Below the pieces are notes generated by a model. The model was not told the origin of the DNA, did not search any database, and was given only the letters and a program-made list of their open reading frames with translations. Below are positions 1 to 4,904 of a stretch of DNA of 6,917 bases, in pieces; within the stretch, counting starts at the first letter, position 1, and every line of letters starts with the position of its first letter. Source of the stretch: Pseudomonadota bacterium (lineage in GTDB: Bacteria; Pseudomonadota; Alphaproteobacteria; Kiloniellales; J153); assembly GCA_022572105.1 (NCBI GenBank), contig JACZWN010000179.1, positions 1-6,917 of the forward strand. Reading direction: 5' to 3'. The translations under genes and the position numbers were made by a program.

Positions 1-36
1 CACACTGGAGCCCGCACTGGAGCCCACACTGGAGAC
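1..36 (+). repeat. 12-base tandem repeat in dnaX linker (3 visible copies)
   Basis: Three consecutive 12-base units (1-12, 13-24, 25-36) differ from one another at only one or two positions. Each carries the core CACTGGAG and together they encode TLEP, ALEP, TLET. The unit length keeps frame, so copy number can change without breaking dnaX. The array reaches the window edge, so the true copy number is unknown. It lies in the flexible linker before the tau C-terminal domain. Confidence 0.8.
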
Positions 37-550
37 GGTGTCCGACACGGCCCAGGCCGACACGCCCGTGCCGGGTCCCGTGGCCGCGGCGCCGGAAAGC
101 TTGCCGCCGGCGAGCTTTGCGGACGTCGTGAATCTGGTGCGGGCGCACAAGGAGACCATCCTGGCCAACCACTTGGAGCAGGACCTTCACCTGGTGCGCT
201 TCGAGCCGGGCCGGATCGAGTTCCGGCCGGGAAGCCATGCGCCGCGCAACCTGGCCGGGCGGTTGGGTAAGTTTCTGCAAGACGCGACCGGCGCGCGCTG
301 GATGGTCAGCGTGTCTCAGGACCAGGGCGAACCGTCGATCGCCGACCAGGCGCGCGCGCGCGCGGCGCGCCTGACCGAGGCGGCGCTCCAGCACCCCTTG
401 GTGCGGGCGGCGATGGCGACCTTTCCCGGCGCCAAGCTGGTCGCGCGCCGCGACAACCCCGACGCCGTACTCCCCGACGCCGTAGCCGATGAGACCGGCG
501 ACCCGGCCGGCAGCCCACACCCGTCCGACGAAGGAGACGAACACCCATGA
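1..550 (+). CDS. dnaX: DNA polymerase III subunit gamma/tau, C-terminal part (5' end outside window)
   Basis: This is the tail of the clamp-loader subunit that ties the replicative polymerase to the helicase and loads the sliding clamp. The frame is open to the left edge (first full codon at base 2) and ends with TGA at 548-550, giving 182 visible codons. The ATPase domains lie outside. Visible first is a Pro/Ala/Glu-rich linker with a TLEP/ALEP/TLET repeat. A conserved block follows, from SFADVVNLVRAHKE through HLVRFEPGRIEFRPG and RWMVSVSQDQGEPS to HPLVRAAMATFPGAKL, which matches the C-terminal domain typical of alphaproteobacterial tau. The last 30 or so residues are acidic and low in complexity. 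The GTG at 38 is not a real start, because coding continues upstream of it. The stop overlaps the ybaB start, and dnaX-ybaB-recR is a widely conserved order. Family identity rests on the C-terminal domain alone. Confidence 0.88.
   Translation, partial: TLEPALEPTLETVSDTAQADTPVPGPVAAAPESLPPASFADVVNLVRAHKETILANHLEQDLHLVRFEPGRIEFRPGSHAPRNLAGRLGKFLQDATGARWMVSVSQDQGEPSIADQARARAARLTEAALQHPLVRAAMATFPGAKLVARRDNPDAVLPDAVADETGDPAGSPHPSDEGDEHP
458..484 (+). repeat. In-frame 15-base duplication near dnaX 3' end
   Basis: The 12-mer CCCGACGCCGTA occurs at 458-469 and again at 473-484, an offset of 15 bases. It encodes PDAVLPDAV in the poorly conserved acidic tail of DnaX. This looks like a short slippage duplication in unconstrained sequence. 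Confidence 0.6.
531..536 (+). promoter_or_regulatory. Ribosome binding site of ybaB
   Basis: AAGGAG lies ten bases before the ATG at 547, inside the last codons of dnaX. It is the best Shine-Dalgarno match in the window. It fixes the ybaB start at the ATG overlapping the dnaX stop, so translation can be both coupled and independently initiated. Confidence 0.7.
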
Positions 551-870
551 ACAACCTCGGCCAGATGATGAAGCAGGCCCAGGAGATGCAGGCCAAGATG
601 GCGGAGCTGCAGGAGCAGCTGGCCCGGACCGAAGTCACCGGCGCGGCCGGCGGCGGCATGATCCAGGTCACGCTCAACGGCAAGGGCGAGATGCGCGCCG
701 TCACCATCGACCCGGCGCTGGTCGACCCCAACGAGGTCGGGGTGCTCGAGGACCTGATCGTGGCCGCGGCCAACGACGCCAAGGCGAAGGCCGAGGCGAA
801 GGTCGCCGAGAAGATGCGCGAGCTGACCGGCGGGCTCGGCCTGCCGCCCGGCTTCAGCCTGCCCATGTGA
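547..870 (+). CDS. ybaB: YbaB/EbfC family nucleoid-associated DNA-binding protein
   Basis: This is a 107-residue protein, the usual length for the family. Members form dimers that bind DNA and are found with the nucleoid; the name EbfC comes from the Borrelia homologue. The start MNNLGQMMKQAQEMQAKMAELQEQL is the typical N-terminal helix rich in Met and Gln. It is followed by a beta region with VTGAAGGGMIQVTLNGKGEMRAVTIDP and an acidic-to-helical stretch VGVLEDLIVAAANDAKAKAEAKVAEKM. The C-terminus is a Gly/Pro-rich tail (GGLGLPPGFSLPM), as is common in this family. The ATG overlaps the dnaX stop (ATGA) and has a strong ribosome binding site at 531-536. recR follows after 43 bases on the same strand, which supports one dnaX-ybaB-recR transcript and a role close to replication and repair. 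Confidence 0.95.
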   Translation: MNNLGQMMKQAQEMQAKMAELQEQLARTEVTGAAGGGMIQVTLNGKGEMRAVTIDPALVDPNEVGVLEDLIVAAANDAKAKAEAKVAEKMRELTGGLGLPPGFSLPM

Positions 871-913
871 GGGGCGGGGTTTTGGGCGTGTGCGCGGGGC
901 CGGCCCGCCCGTC

Positions 914-1558
914 ATGACCGTCAGCGATCTCGATCGCCTGATCCAGTTGCTCGCCCGCCTGCCGGGCCTCGGGCCGCGCTCGGCGCGCCGGGCGGCGCTC
1001 AAGATGATCCAGAAGCCGGAGACCCTCATGCTGCCCCTCGCCGCGGCCTTGGAGCAGGCGGCCGAGAACATCCGGGCGTGTTCGACCTGCGGCAACCTGG
1101 ATACCGCCGATCCCTGCGCCATCTGCCGCGACCCGGCGCGCGACCGGACGCTCGTTTGCGTGGTCGAGGATGTCGGCGACCTCTGGGCGCTCGAGCGTAG
1201 CGGCGCCTTCAAGGGCCTGTATCACGTCCTCGGCGGCACGCTCTCGGCGCTCGACGGGCGCGGGCCGGAGCAGTTGAACGTCGCCGCCCTCGTCGAACGC
1301 GTGCAGGCCGGCGCGGACGCGGAAACCGGAGCAGGCCGGCCGGACGCGGCGATCGGGGCGGGCCGGCCGCGCGAGGTCATCCTGGCGCTGAGCGCCACCG
1401 TCGACGGCCAGACCACCGCCCACTACATCGCCGAGCGCCTGGCCGGCCTGGGCGTCACGATCTCGCGCCTGGCCCACGGCGTGCCCGTGGGCGGCGAGCT
1501 CGACTATCTCGACGACGGCACCCTGAGCGCCGCGCTCAAGGCCCGCCGGCCGGCGTGA
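914..1558 (+). CDS. recR: Recombination mediator protein RecR
   Basis: RecR works with RecF and RecO to load RecA at single-strand gaps. From the ATG at 914 it has 214 residues. Residues 9-30 hold the helix-hairpin-helix (LIQLLARLPGLGPRSARRAAL). A zinc-binding site is visible as C56-x2-C59 and C68-x2-C71. The Toprim domain follows, with LVCVVEDVGDLWALE (about 80-94), YHVLGGTLSALDG (103-115) and VILALSATVDGQTTAHYI (155-172). The C-terminal GVPVGGELDYLDDGTLSAAL is typical. A GTG at 890 would add eight residues (MRGAGPPV) that I do not recognise in the family, so 914 is preferred; neither start has a clear ribosome binding site. The protein is longer than the usual 198-201 residues because of an extra stretch at about 132-152 containing a duplicated GAGRP motif, between the LNVAALVERV and REVILAL elements. 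This should be a surface loop of the Toprim domain, so activity is probably kept. Confidence 0.95.
   Translation: MTVSDLDRLIQLLARLPGLGPRSARRAALKMIQKPETLMLPLAAALEQAAENIRACSTCGNLDTADPCAICRDPARDRTLVCVVEDVGDLWALERSGAFKGLYHVLGGTLSALDGRGPEQLNVAALVERVQAGADAETGAGRPDAAIGAGRPREVILALSATVDGQTTAHYIAERLAGLGVTISRLAHGVPVGGELDYLDDGTLSAALKARRPA
1328..1381 (+). repeat. 27-base in-frame duplication inside recR
   Basis: Two adjacent nine-codon units, 1328-1354 and 1355-1381, encode GAGRPDAAI and GAGRPREVI. The first 15 bases of the units differ at two positions; the second halves have diverged more. The downstream copy runs into the conserved REVILAL strand, so the upstream copy is probably the added one. This accounts for part of the excess length of this RecR. 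Confidence 0.6.
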
Positions 1559-1691
1559 CCCGGAAGATTAGATATTAATTGATAATAAGTTAATCACCAT
1601 ATATATAGGTAATTGCAATATGTTACGATATTTTTTAACTTACGAAGACAGGCCCTAATTCCTTGGAATTCCTTGATTAAGCAAAAACGAG
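1559..1691. other. AT-rich spacer between convergent recR and rmuC
   Basis: This 133-base spacer separates the 3' ends of recR (+) and rmuC (-). Bases 1561-1680 are about 72% A+T (86 of 120 by hand count), against GC-rich coding DNA on both sides. It contains an 8-base inverted repeat, TAAGTTAA at 1586-1593 and TTAACTTA at 1635-1642, whose right arm overlaps a run of six T (1631-1636). It also has a 10-base near-perfect direct repeat (AATTCCTTGG at 1657-1666, AATTCCTTGA at 1667-1676). AGTTAATC occurs twice (1588-1595 and 1690-1697, the latter spanning the rmuC stop). No GC-rich stem followed by a T run is present, so a classical intrinsic terminator is not supported. Termination for both genes may still occur here. 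Confidence 0.6.
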
Positions 1692-2801
1692 TTAATCGTC
1701 TGAAACGGCCTTCAATTGCGGCGCCATCGCCTCGGCCTCGGCTTCGATGTCCTCGATCTCCTCGAACTCGACCTCGGCGATCTGCGTGCCGCGCTTGGCG
1801 ATCTTCTCGGTCGAGATGCGGATCTGGCGCAGGTCCTCGTTGGCCTGGTCGAAATGGCTCTGCAGCTTGCCGACGCGCCCGTCCAGGCGCACCACGTCCT
1901 TGAGCATGGTCGCGACCTCGGTCTGGATCAGCCCGGCCTGCTCGCGCATGCGCACGTCCTTGAGGATCGCGCGCATCGTATTCAGGGTGGCCATGAGGGT
2001 GGTCGGCGAGACGATCCACACGCGCGCCCGGTACGACTCCTCGATCACCTCGCGGAAGCTGGCGTGGAGCTCGGCGTAGACCGCTTCGCTGGGCAGGAAC
2101 ATGAGCGCCGATTCGGCGGTCTCGCCGGGCACGATGTACCTCTCGGCGATGTCGCGGATGTGCTTGCGCACGTCGGCCGCGAGCGCGCGGCGCGCCGCGG
2201 TGATGGCCGGCTCTTCGCGCGCCGCGCGCAGCGCCGCGTAGCTCTCCAGCGGGAACTTGGAATCGATCGCGATCGGCCCCGGCGGGTTGGGCAGCTGGAG
2301 CAGGCAGTCGACGCGCTTGCCGTTGCCCAGCGTCACCTGGAAGGCGTAGGCCGAAGGCGGCAGGATCGACTCGACGATGTCGCGCAGCTGGATCTCGCCG
2401 AAGGCGCCGCGCGCTTGCTTGTTGGCCAGGATGTCCTGCAGGCCGACCACCTGGGTCGACAGCTCGGTGATGTTCTTCTGCGCCTTGTCGATCACCGCCA
2501 GGCGCTCGCGCAGGTCGCTCAGCGTGGTCTGGCTCTGGGTCGCCGATTCCTGCAGCCGATCGCCGATGCGCTTGGAAAAGTCGACCAGGCGCTCCTCCAC
2601 GGCCTTGGCGAGCGCGCGCTCCTGGACCTGCAGGCGCTCGGCGAGCTGGGCCTGGGTCGCGGCCTGGCTCTCGGCCATCTGGGTCAGCCGGCCGGCGATC
2701 TCGGCCGCCGCGCCCACGCCGCGCCCACGCAGGAGCAGCACCGCGACCAGCGCGCCGACCGCCAGCGCGGCCGCGATGGCCAGGGTCAGGGTCGGGTCCA
2801 T
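1692..2801 (-). CDS. rmuC: DNA recombination protein RmuC
   Basis: RmuC is known genetically as a factor limiting recombination between short inverted repeats, and it has a restriction-endonuclease-like fold. The protein has 369 residues. Residues 5-24 form one hydrophobic segment (LTLAIAAALAVGALVAVLLL) followed by Arg, so it is likely anchored in the inner membrane with its bulk in the cytoplasm. Residues about 34-125 are a Gln/Glu/Ala-rich coiled coil. The nuclease-like core follows: RGAFGEIQLRDIVE (131-144, with E136), KRVDCLLQLPN (162-172, with D165) and IAIDSKFPLESY (177-188, D180-x-K182), a good PD-(D/E)xK pattern. FLPSEAVYAELH and VWIVSPTTLMATLNTM are further family blocks. The tail is acidic (EVEFEEIEDIEAEAEA). 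The gene stands alone, convergent with recR and divergent from def. GGAG lies 11 bases before the ATG. Nuclease activity is a family inference only. Confidence 0.95.
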   Translation of the reverse strand: MDPTLTLAIAAALAVGALVAVLLLRGRGVGAAAEIAGRLTQMAESQAATQAQLAERLQVQERALAKAVEERLVDFSKRIGDRLQESATQSQTTLSDLRERLAVIDKAQKNITELSTQVVGLQDILANKQARGAFGEIQLRDIVESILPPSAYAFQVTLGNGKRVDCLLQLPNPPGPIAIDSKFPLESYAALRAAREEPAITAARRALAADVRKHIRDIAERYIVPGETAESALMFLPSEAVYAELHASFREVIEESYRARVWIVSPTTLMATLNTMRAILKDVRMREQAGLIQTEVATMLKDVVRLDGRVGKLQSHFDQANEDLRQIRISTEKIAKRGTQIAEVEFEEIEDIEAEAEAMAPQLKAVSDD

Positions 2802-2812
2802 GTTGCGCGCGA

Positions 2813-2822
2813 CTCCGTCAAA
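2813..2822 (-). promoter_or_regulatory. rmuC leader with ribosome binding site
   Basis: Read on the minus strand this is TTTGACGGAG, ending 11 bases before the rmuC ATG. The GGAG part is the only plausible Shine-Dalgarno there. The identical 10-mer stands at the identical distance before def on the other strand. Confidence 0.45.
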
Positions 2823-2920
2823 AGTGTCGACTCCACGCTAGCACGGGGGCCCGCGCTTCGGGCAGGGGATTCGGGCGGGGATAAGGTAAAGCCCTCGGGC
2901 CGGCGCCGAGAGACGGCCAT

Positions 2921-2958
2921 CTATTCCGCACCCAAGGGTCTATTCCGCGCGCAAGGGA
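2921..2958. repeat. 19-base imperfect tandem repeat
   Basis: Units 2921-2939 and 2940-2958 match at 16 of 19 positions, both starting CTATTCCGC and both containing CAAGGG. On the minus strand each unit places an Ala-Glu-stop ending in a different reading frame, because 19 is not a multiple of three. This suggests duplication at the 3' end of a former coding sequence. Confidence 0.65.
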
Positions 2959-3112
2959 TCGGCCCCGATCGGCGTGGCGCCCTCCCGGCCGCGGTAGAAG
3001 CCGTCGGAGAAGGGCGCGAAGGCGGCCAGCTCCGAAAGCCGCGCCAGGGCCGCGCCGCCAGCCCGGCAAGCAGGACCGGCGTGAGCGGCGGCGGCTGTCC
3101 CGGGAATGCCAT
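2940..3112 (-). pseudogene. Possible frameshifted remnant of a small gene
   Basis: From an ATG at 3112 the minus strand reads MAFPGQPPPLTPVLLAGLA, which looks protein-like, and then turns Arg/Pro/Ser-rich as out-of-frame GC-rich DNA does. Moving at about 3053 to another frame gives AALARLSELAAFAPF, then SDGFYRGREGATPI and GADPLRAE before a TAG at 2940-2942. That second piece has balanced, protein-like composition but no ATG, GTG or TTG start of its own before an upstream TAA. Joined, the two pieces would give a product of about 57 residues. I do not recognise a family, and no ribosome binding site is clear. It may be a decayed gene, a sequencing error in a small gene, or chance. Confidence 0.22.
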
Positions 3113-3267
3113 GGTCGTTGCGGTCGCTTGCCGGTGCCGGGCCCCGCGCGGCGGGACCGGAGGAGAATTACCCTAGGCACGACGCCCGGCCCGGTTCCTT
3201 GACATACCTCAATTCCGCCCCCGCCCCGGGCCGGAAAAGTCGGCCGATGCCCCCATTCCGTGTCGGC

Positions 3268-3296
3268 TTGACGCTCTCTCGGTAAGGCCATACGTA
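3268..3296 (+). promoter_or_regulatory. Candidate promoter of the def-fmt-truA operon
   Basis: TTGACG at 3268-3273 is a good alphaproteobacterial -35 box. With a 17-base spacer the -10 position is TACGTA at 3291-3296, which is a poor match to TATAAT. It lies 45-73 bases before the def start, a sensible place. A TTGACA at 3199-3204 is closer to consensus but has only GC-rich sequence at the -10 position. Confidence 0.35.
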
Positions 3297-3319
3297 AGAG
3301 CCTCGAACGCCCAGGAAGA

Positions 3320-3329
3320 TTTGACGGAG
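3320..3329 (+). promoter_or_regulatory. def leader with ribosome binding site
   Basis: TTTGACGGAG ends 11 bases before the def ATG at 3341. The GGAG is the only Shine-Dalgarno candidate and supports this start. The same 10-mer precedes rmuC on the opposite strand at the same spacing. Confidence 0.5.
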
Positions 3330-3340
3330 CGCCCGCGTCC

Positions 3341-3886
3341 ATGGCCCTGCTTTCCATCATCATCGCGCCCGACCCCCGGCTGAAGCAGATCTCGGCGCCG
3401 GTCGAGCGCGTCGACGACGCGACTCGCCAACTCATGGACGACATGCTCGAAACCATGTACCAGGCGCCCGGCGTCGGCCTGGCCGCGCCCCAGGTCGGCG
3501 TGCTCCGGCGGATCATCGTGCTCGACGCCTCCAAGAAGGACGAGGAGCGCCAGCCCTACGCCTTGGTCAACCCGGAGTTGGTCCGGGTCTCCGACCAGGA
3601 CATGCGCAGCGAGGAGGGCTGCCTGTCCTTGCCCGAGCACTACGCCGACGTGGTGCGCCCGGCCGCCATCCGGGTGCGTTACCTGGACCGCGAGGGCGAG
3701 GTTCGGGAGCACGATGCGGACGGGCTGCTGGCGACCTGCATCCAGCACGAGATTGACCACTTGGACGGCATTCTCTTCGTCGACCACCTGAGTGCGCTCA
3801 AGCGCAACATGATCCTGCGCAAGCTGACCAAGGCGAAGAAGGCCGGCAAGGCGCCGGCCCCGGCCGTAGCGGCCAAGGCCATGTAA
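3341..3886 (+). CDS. def: Peptide deformylase
   Basis: This metalloenzyme removes the formyl group from the N-terminal formyl-methionine of new proteins at the ribosome. The 181-residue protein has all three family motifs: GVGLAAPQ (44-51, with Q51 for oxyanion stabilisation), EGCLSLPE (92-99, metal ligand C94) and QHEIDHLDG (135-143, metal ligands H136 and H140, catalytic E137). The N-terminus MALLSIIIAPDPRLKQISAPVE is typical for the start chosen. After the conserved LF-DHLS helix the C-terminus ends in a Lys/Ala/Pro-rich tail (about 162-181) that is probably disordered and not needed for catalysis. def is the first gene of a same-strand run with fmt and truA, which couples addition and removal of the formyl group. 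Its stop overlaps the ATG of a 24-codon mini-ORF (TAATG). Confidence 0.97.
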   Translation: MALLSIIIAPDPRLKQISAPVERVDDATRQLMDDMLETMYQAPGVGLAAPQVGVLRRIIVLDASKKDEERQPYALVNPELVRVSDQDMRSEEGCLSLPEHYADVVRPAAIRVRYLDREGEVREHDADGLLATCIQHEIDHLDGILFVDHLSALKRNMILRKLTKAKKAGKAPAPAVAAKAM

Positions 3887-3960
3887 TGAGCCCAGGCCCG
3901 GCGCCGGCGCGGGGGCGGGCGCTGCCCGGCGACGGCGGAGCCGGCGGGTTCGCGCCATGA
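3886..3960 (+). CDS. Possible 24-residue coupling mini-ORF between def and fmt
   Basis: An ATG at 3886 shares its A with the def TAA stop (TAATG). The frame stays open for 24 codons and stops at a TGA (3958-3960) that overlaps the fmt ATG (ATGA). The product would be rich in Gly, Pro and Ala with no recognisable domain. No clear Shine-Dalgarno precedes it, and fmt itself has none at good distance, so ribosomes finishing def could pass through this ORF to reach fmt. In DNA this GC-rich a short open frame is expected often, so the overlaps at both ends are the only support. Confidence 0.2.
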   Translation: MSPGPAPARGRALPGDGGAGGFAP

Positions 3961-4904
3961 CCGCCTTGCGCCTCGCCTTCATGGGGTCCCCTGAATTCGC
4001 CCTGCCCAGCCTGCGCGCTTTGGAGGCCGCCGGGCACGAGATCGCGGCGGTCTACGCGCAGCCGCCGCGCCCGGCCGGGCGCGGGCACAAGGAGCGGCCC
4101 TGTCCGGTCCAGGCCTACGCCGAGCGCCGCGGCTGGGCGTTGCGCACGCCCAAGACCCTCAAGGACGGGTCCGAGCCCCAAGCCTTCGCCGCGCTCGGCC
4201 TCGACGCCGCGGTGGTGGTGGCCTACGGCCTGATCCTGCCGGCGGCGGTCCTGGCCGCGCCGCGTCTGGGCTGCGTCAACCTGCACGCCTCGCTCCTGCC
4301 GCGCTGGCGCGGCGCCGCGCCCATTCAGCGCGCCATCCTGGCCGGCGATGCTCAGACCGGGGTCACCATCATGGCCGTGGACGAGGGCCTGGACACCGGG
4401 CCGATCCTCCTGCGCGAGGCCGTGCCGATCGCCGCGACCGCGACCGCCGCCGAATTGCACGACCGCCTGGCGGAGGTGGGCGCGCGCCTGATGGTCGCGG
4501 CGCTCGACGGCCTGGCCGCCGGGCGCCTCGAGGCCCGGCCGCAGCCGGAGGATGGTGTCACTTATGCCGCCAAACTAAAGCCTGGCGAAGGTCGCCTCGA
4601 CTGGCGCCGCCCGGCGGCCGAGTTGGAGCGCGCCGTGCGCGCCTTCACCCCTTGGCCCGGGGCCTTTTTCGAGGCCGGCGGCGAACGCGTCAAGGTCCTG
4701 GCGGCCGAGGTCGGCGCGGGCGCCCCGGGCGCCGAGCCCGGCACCGTTATCGACGCGCGGCTGACCGTCGCCTGCGAAAAGGATGCCCTGCGCCTGATCC
4801 GGGTACAGCGCGCCGGCAAGGCGGCCATGGATGCGGAAACCCTGCTGCGCGGCTTCCCGGTCGCGGCCGGGACCCGGCTGCCGCTGCCGGGAGCGGGCCC
4901 ATGA
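3957..4904 (+). CDS. fmt: Methionyl-tRNA formyltransferase
   Basis: Fmt transfers a formyl group from 10-formyltetrahydrofolate to initiator Met-tRNA in the cytoplasm. The 315-residue length is normal. The N-terminal Rossmann-like domain starts LRLAFMGSPEFALPSL and contains the loop RPAGRGHKERPCPVQ (38-52). The catalytic region is visible: LGCVNLHASLLPRWRGAAPI (104-123, with N108 and H110), followed by TGVTIMAVDEGLDTGPIL (with D146). These match the E. coli Asn-His-Asp catalytic triad. The C-terminal OB-fold tRNA-binding domain begins near 200 with TYAAKLKPGEGRLDW and includes VRAFTPWPGAFF. The ATG at 3957 gives the standard N-terminus although its ribosome binding site is weak. The gene follows def after 70 bases, spanned by a mini-ORF, and its stop overlaps the truA start (ATGA, 4901-4904). 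All four visible His codons are CAC. Confidence 0.97.
   Translation: MTALRLAFMGSPEFALPSLRALEAAGHEIAAVYAQPPRPAGRGHKERPCPVQAYAERRGWALRTPKTLKDGSEPQAFAALGLDAAVVVAYGLILPAAVLAAPRLGCVNLHASLLPRWRGAAPIQRAILAGDAQTGVTIMAVDEGLDTGPILLREAVPIAATATAAELHDRLAEVGARLMVAALDGLAAGRLEARPQPEDGVTYAAKLKPGEGRLDWRRPAAELERAVRAFTPWPGAFFEAGGERVKVLAAEVGAGAPGAEPGTVIDARLTVACEKDALRLIRVQRAGKAAMDAETLLRGFPVAAGTRLPLPGAGP

Larger units (their letters stand above)
2802..3340. other. 539-base divergent intergenic region between rmuC and def
   Basis: The two genes read away from each other, so both promoters should lie here. On the plus strand a TTGACG box at 3268-3273 is the best candidate for def. For rmuC, a TGCTAG on the minus strand (bases 2838-2843) could be a -10 element, but no -35 is evident. 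The middle holds a 19-base tandem repeat (2921-2958) and a possible decayed small gene on the minus strand (2940-3112). A perfect GGAGGAG at 3159-3165 (+) is followed by no ATG, GTG or TTG at usable distance and appears orphaned. The rest is GC-rich sequence in which I recognise nothing. No tRNA, riboswitch or mobile element is apparent. Confidence 0.5.

Noticed and set aside
890..913. GTG at 890 as the recR start
   Set aside because: The eight added residues do not resemble RecR N-termini; the ATG at 914 begins just before the conserved LDRLIQLLARLPGLG.
1586..1642. Intrinsic terminator in the recR-rmuC spacer
   Set aside because: The 8-base inverted repeat is AT-rich with a 41-base loop, and its right arm overlaps the T run, so it does not form a terminator hairpin of the usual kind.
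1613..1691. Small ORF or mobile-element remnant in the AT-rich spacer
   Set aside because: The translations simply reflect AT-rich DNA; there is no ribosome binding site, terminal repeat or transposase motif.
1716..3176. Long open frame (486 codons) on the plus strand opposite rmuC
   Set aside because: It is the antisense shadow of rmuC with Arg/Ala/Gly/Leu/Asp-rich content and no recognisable domain; rmuC on the other strand has clear family motifs.
3199..3227. TTGACA at 3199-3204 as a promoter
   Set aside because: The expected -10 position is pure G/C; the TTGACG further downstream is better placed for def.
2818..3534. Minus-strand frame of 238 codons across the spacer and the start of def
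   Set aside because: It runs antisense into def, has an Arg/Ser/Gly-rich low-complexity translation, and contains no motif.
4652..4900. Extended truA frame beginning at 4652
   Set aside because: The upstream part is an out-of-frame reading of fmt; TruA homology starts at the ATG at 4901, which has a ribosome binding site.
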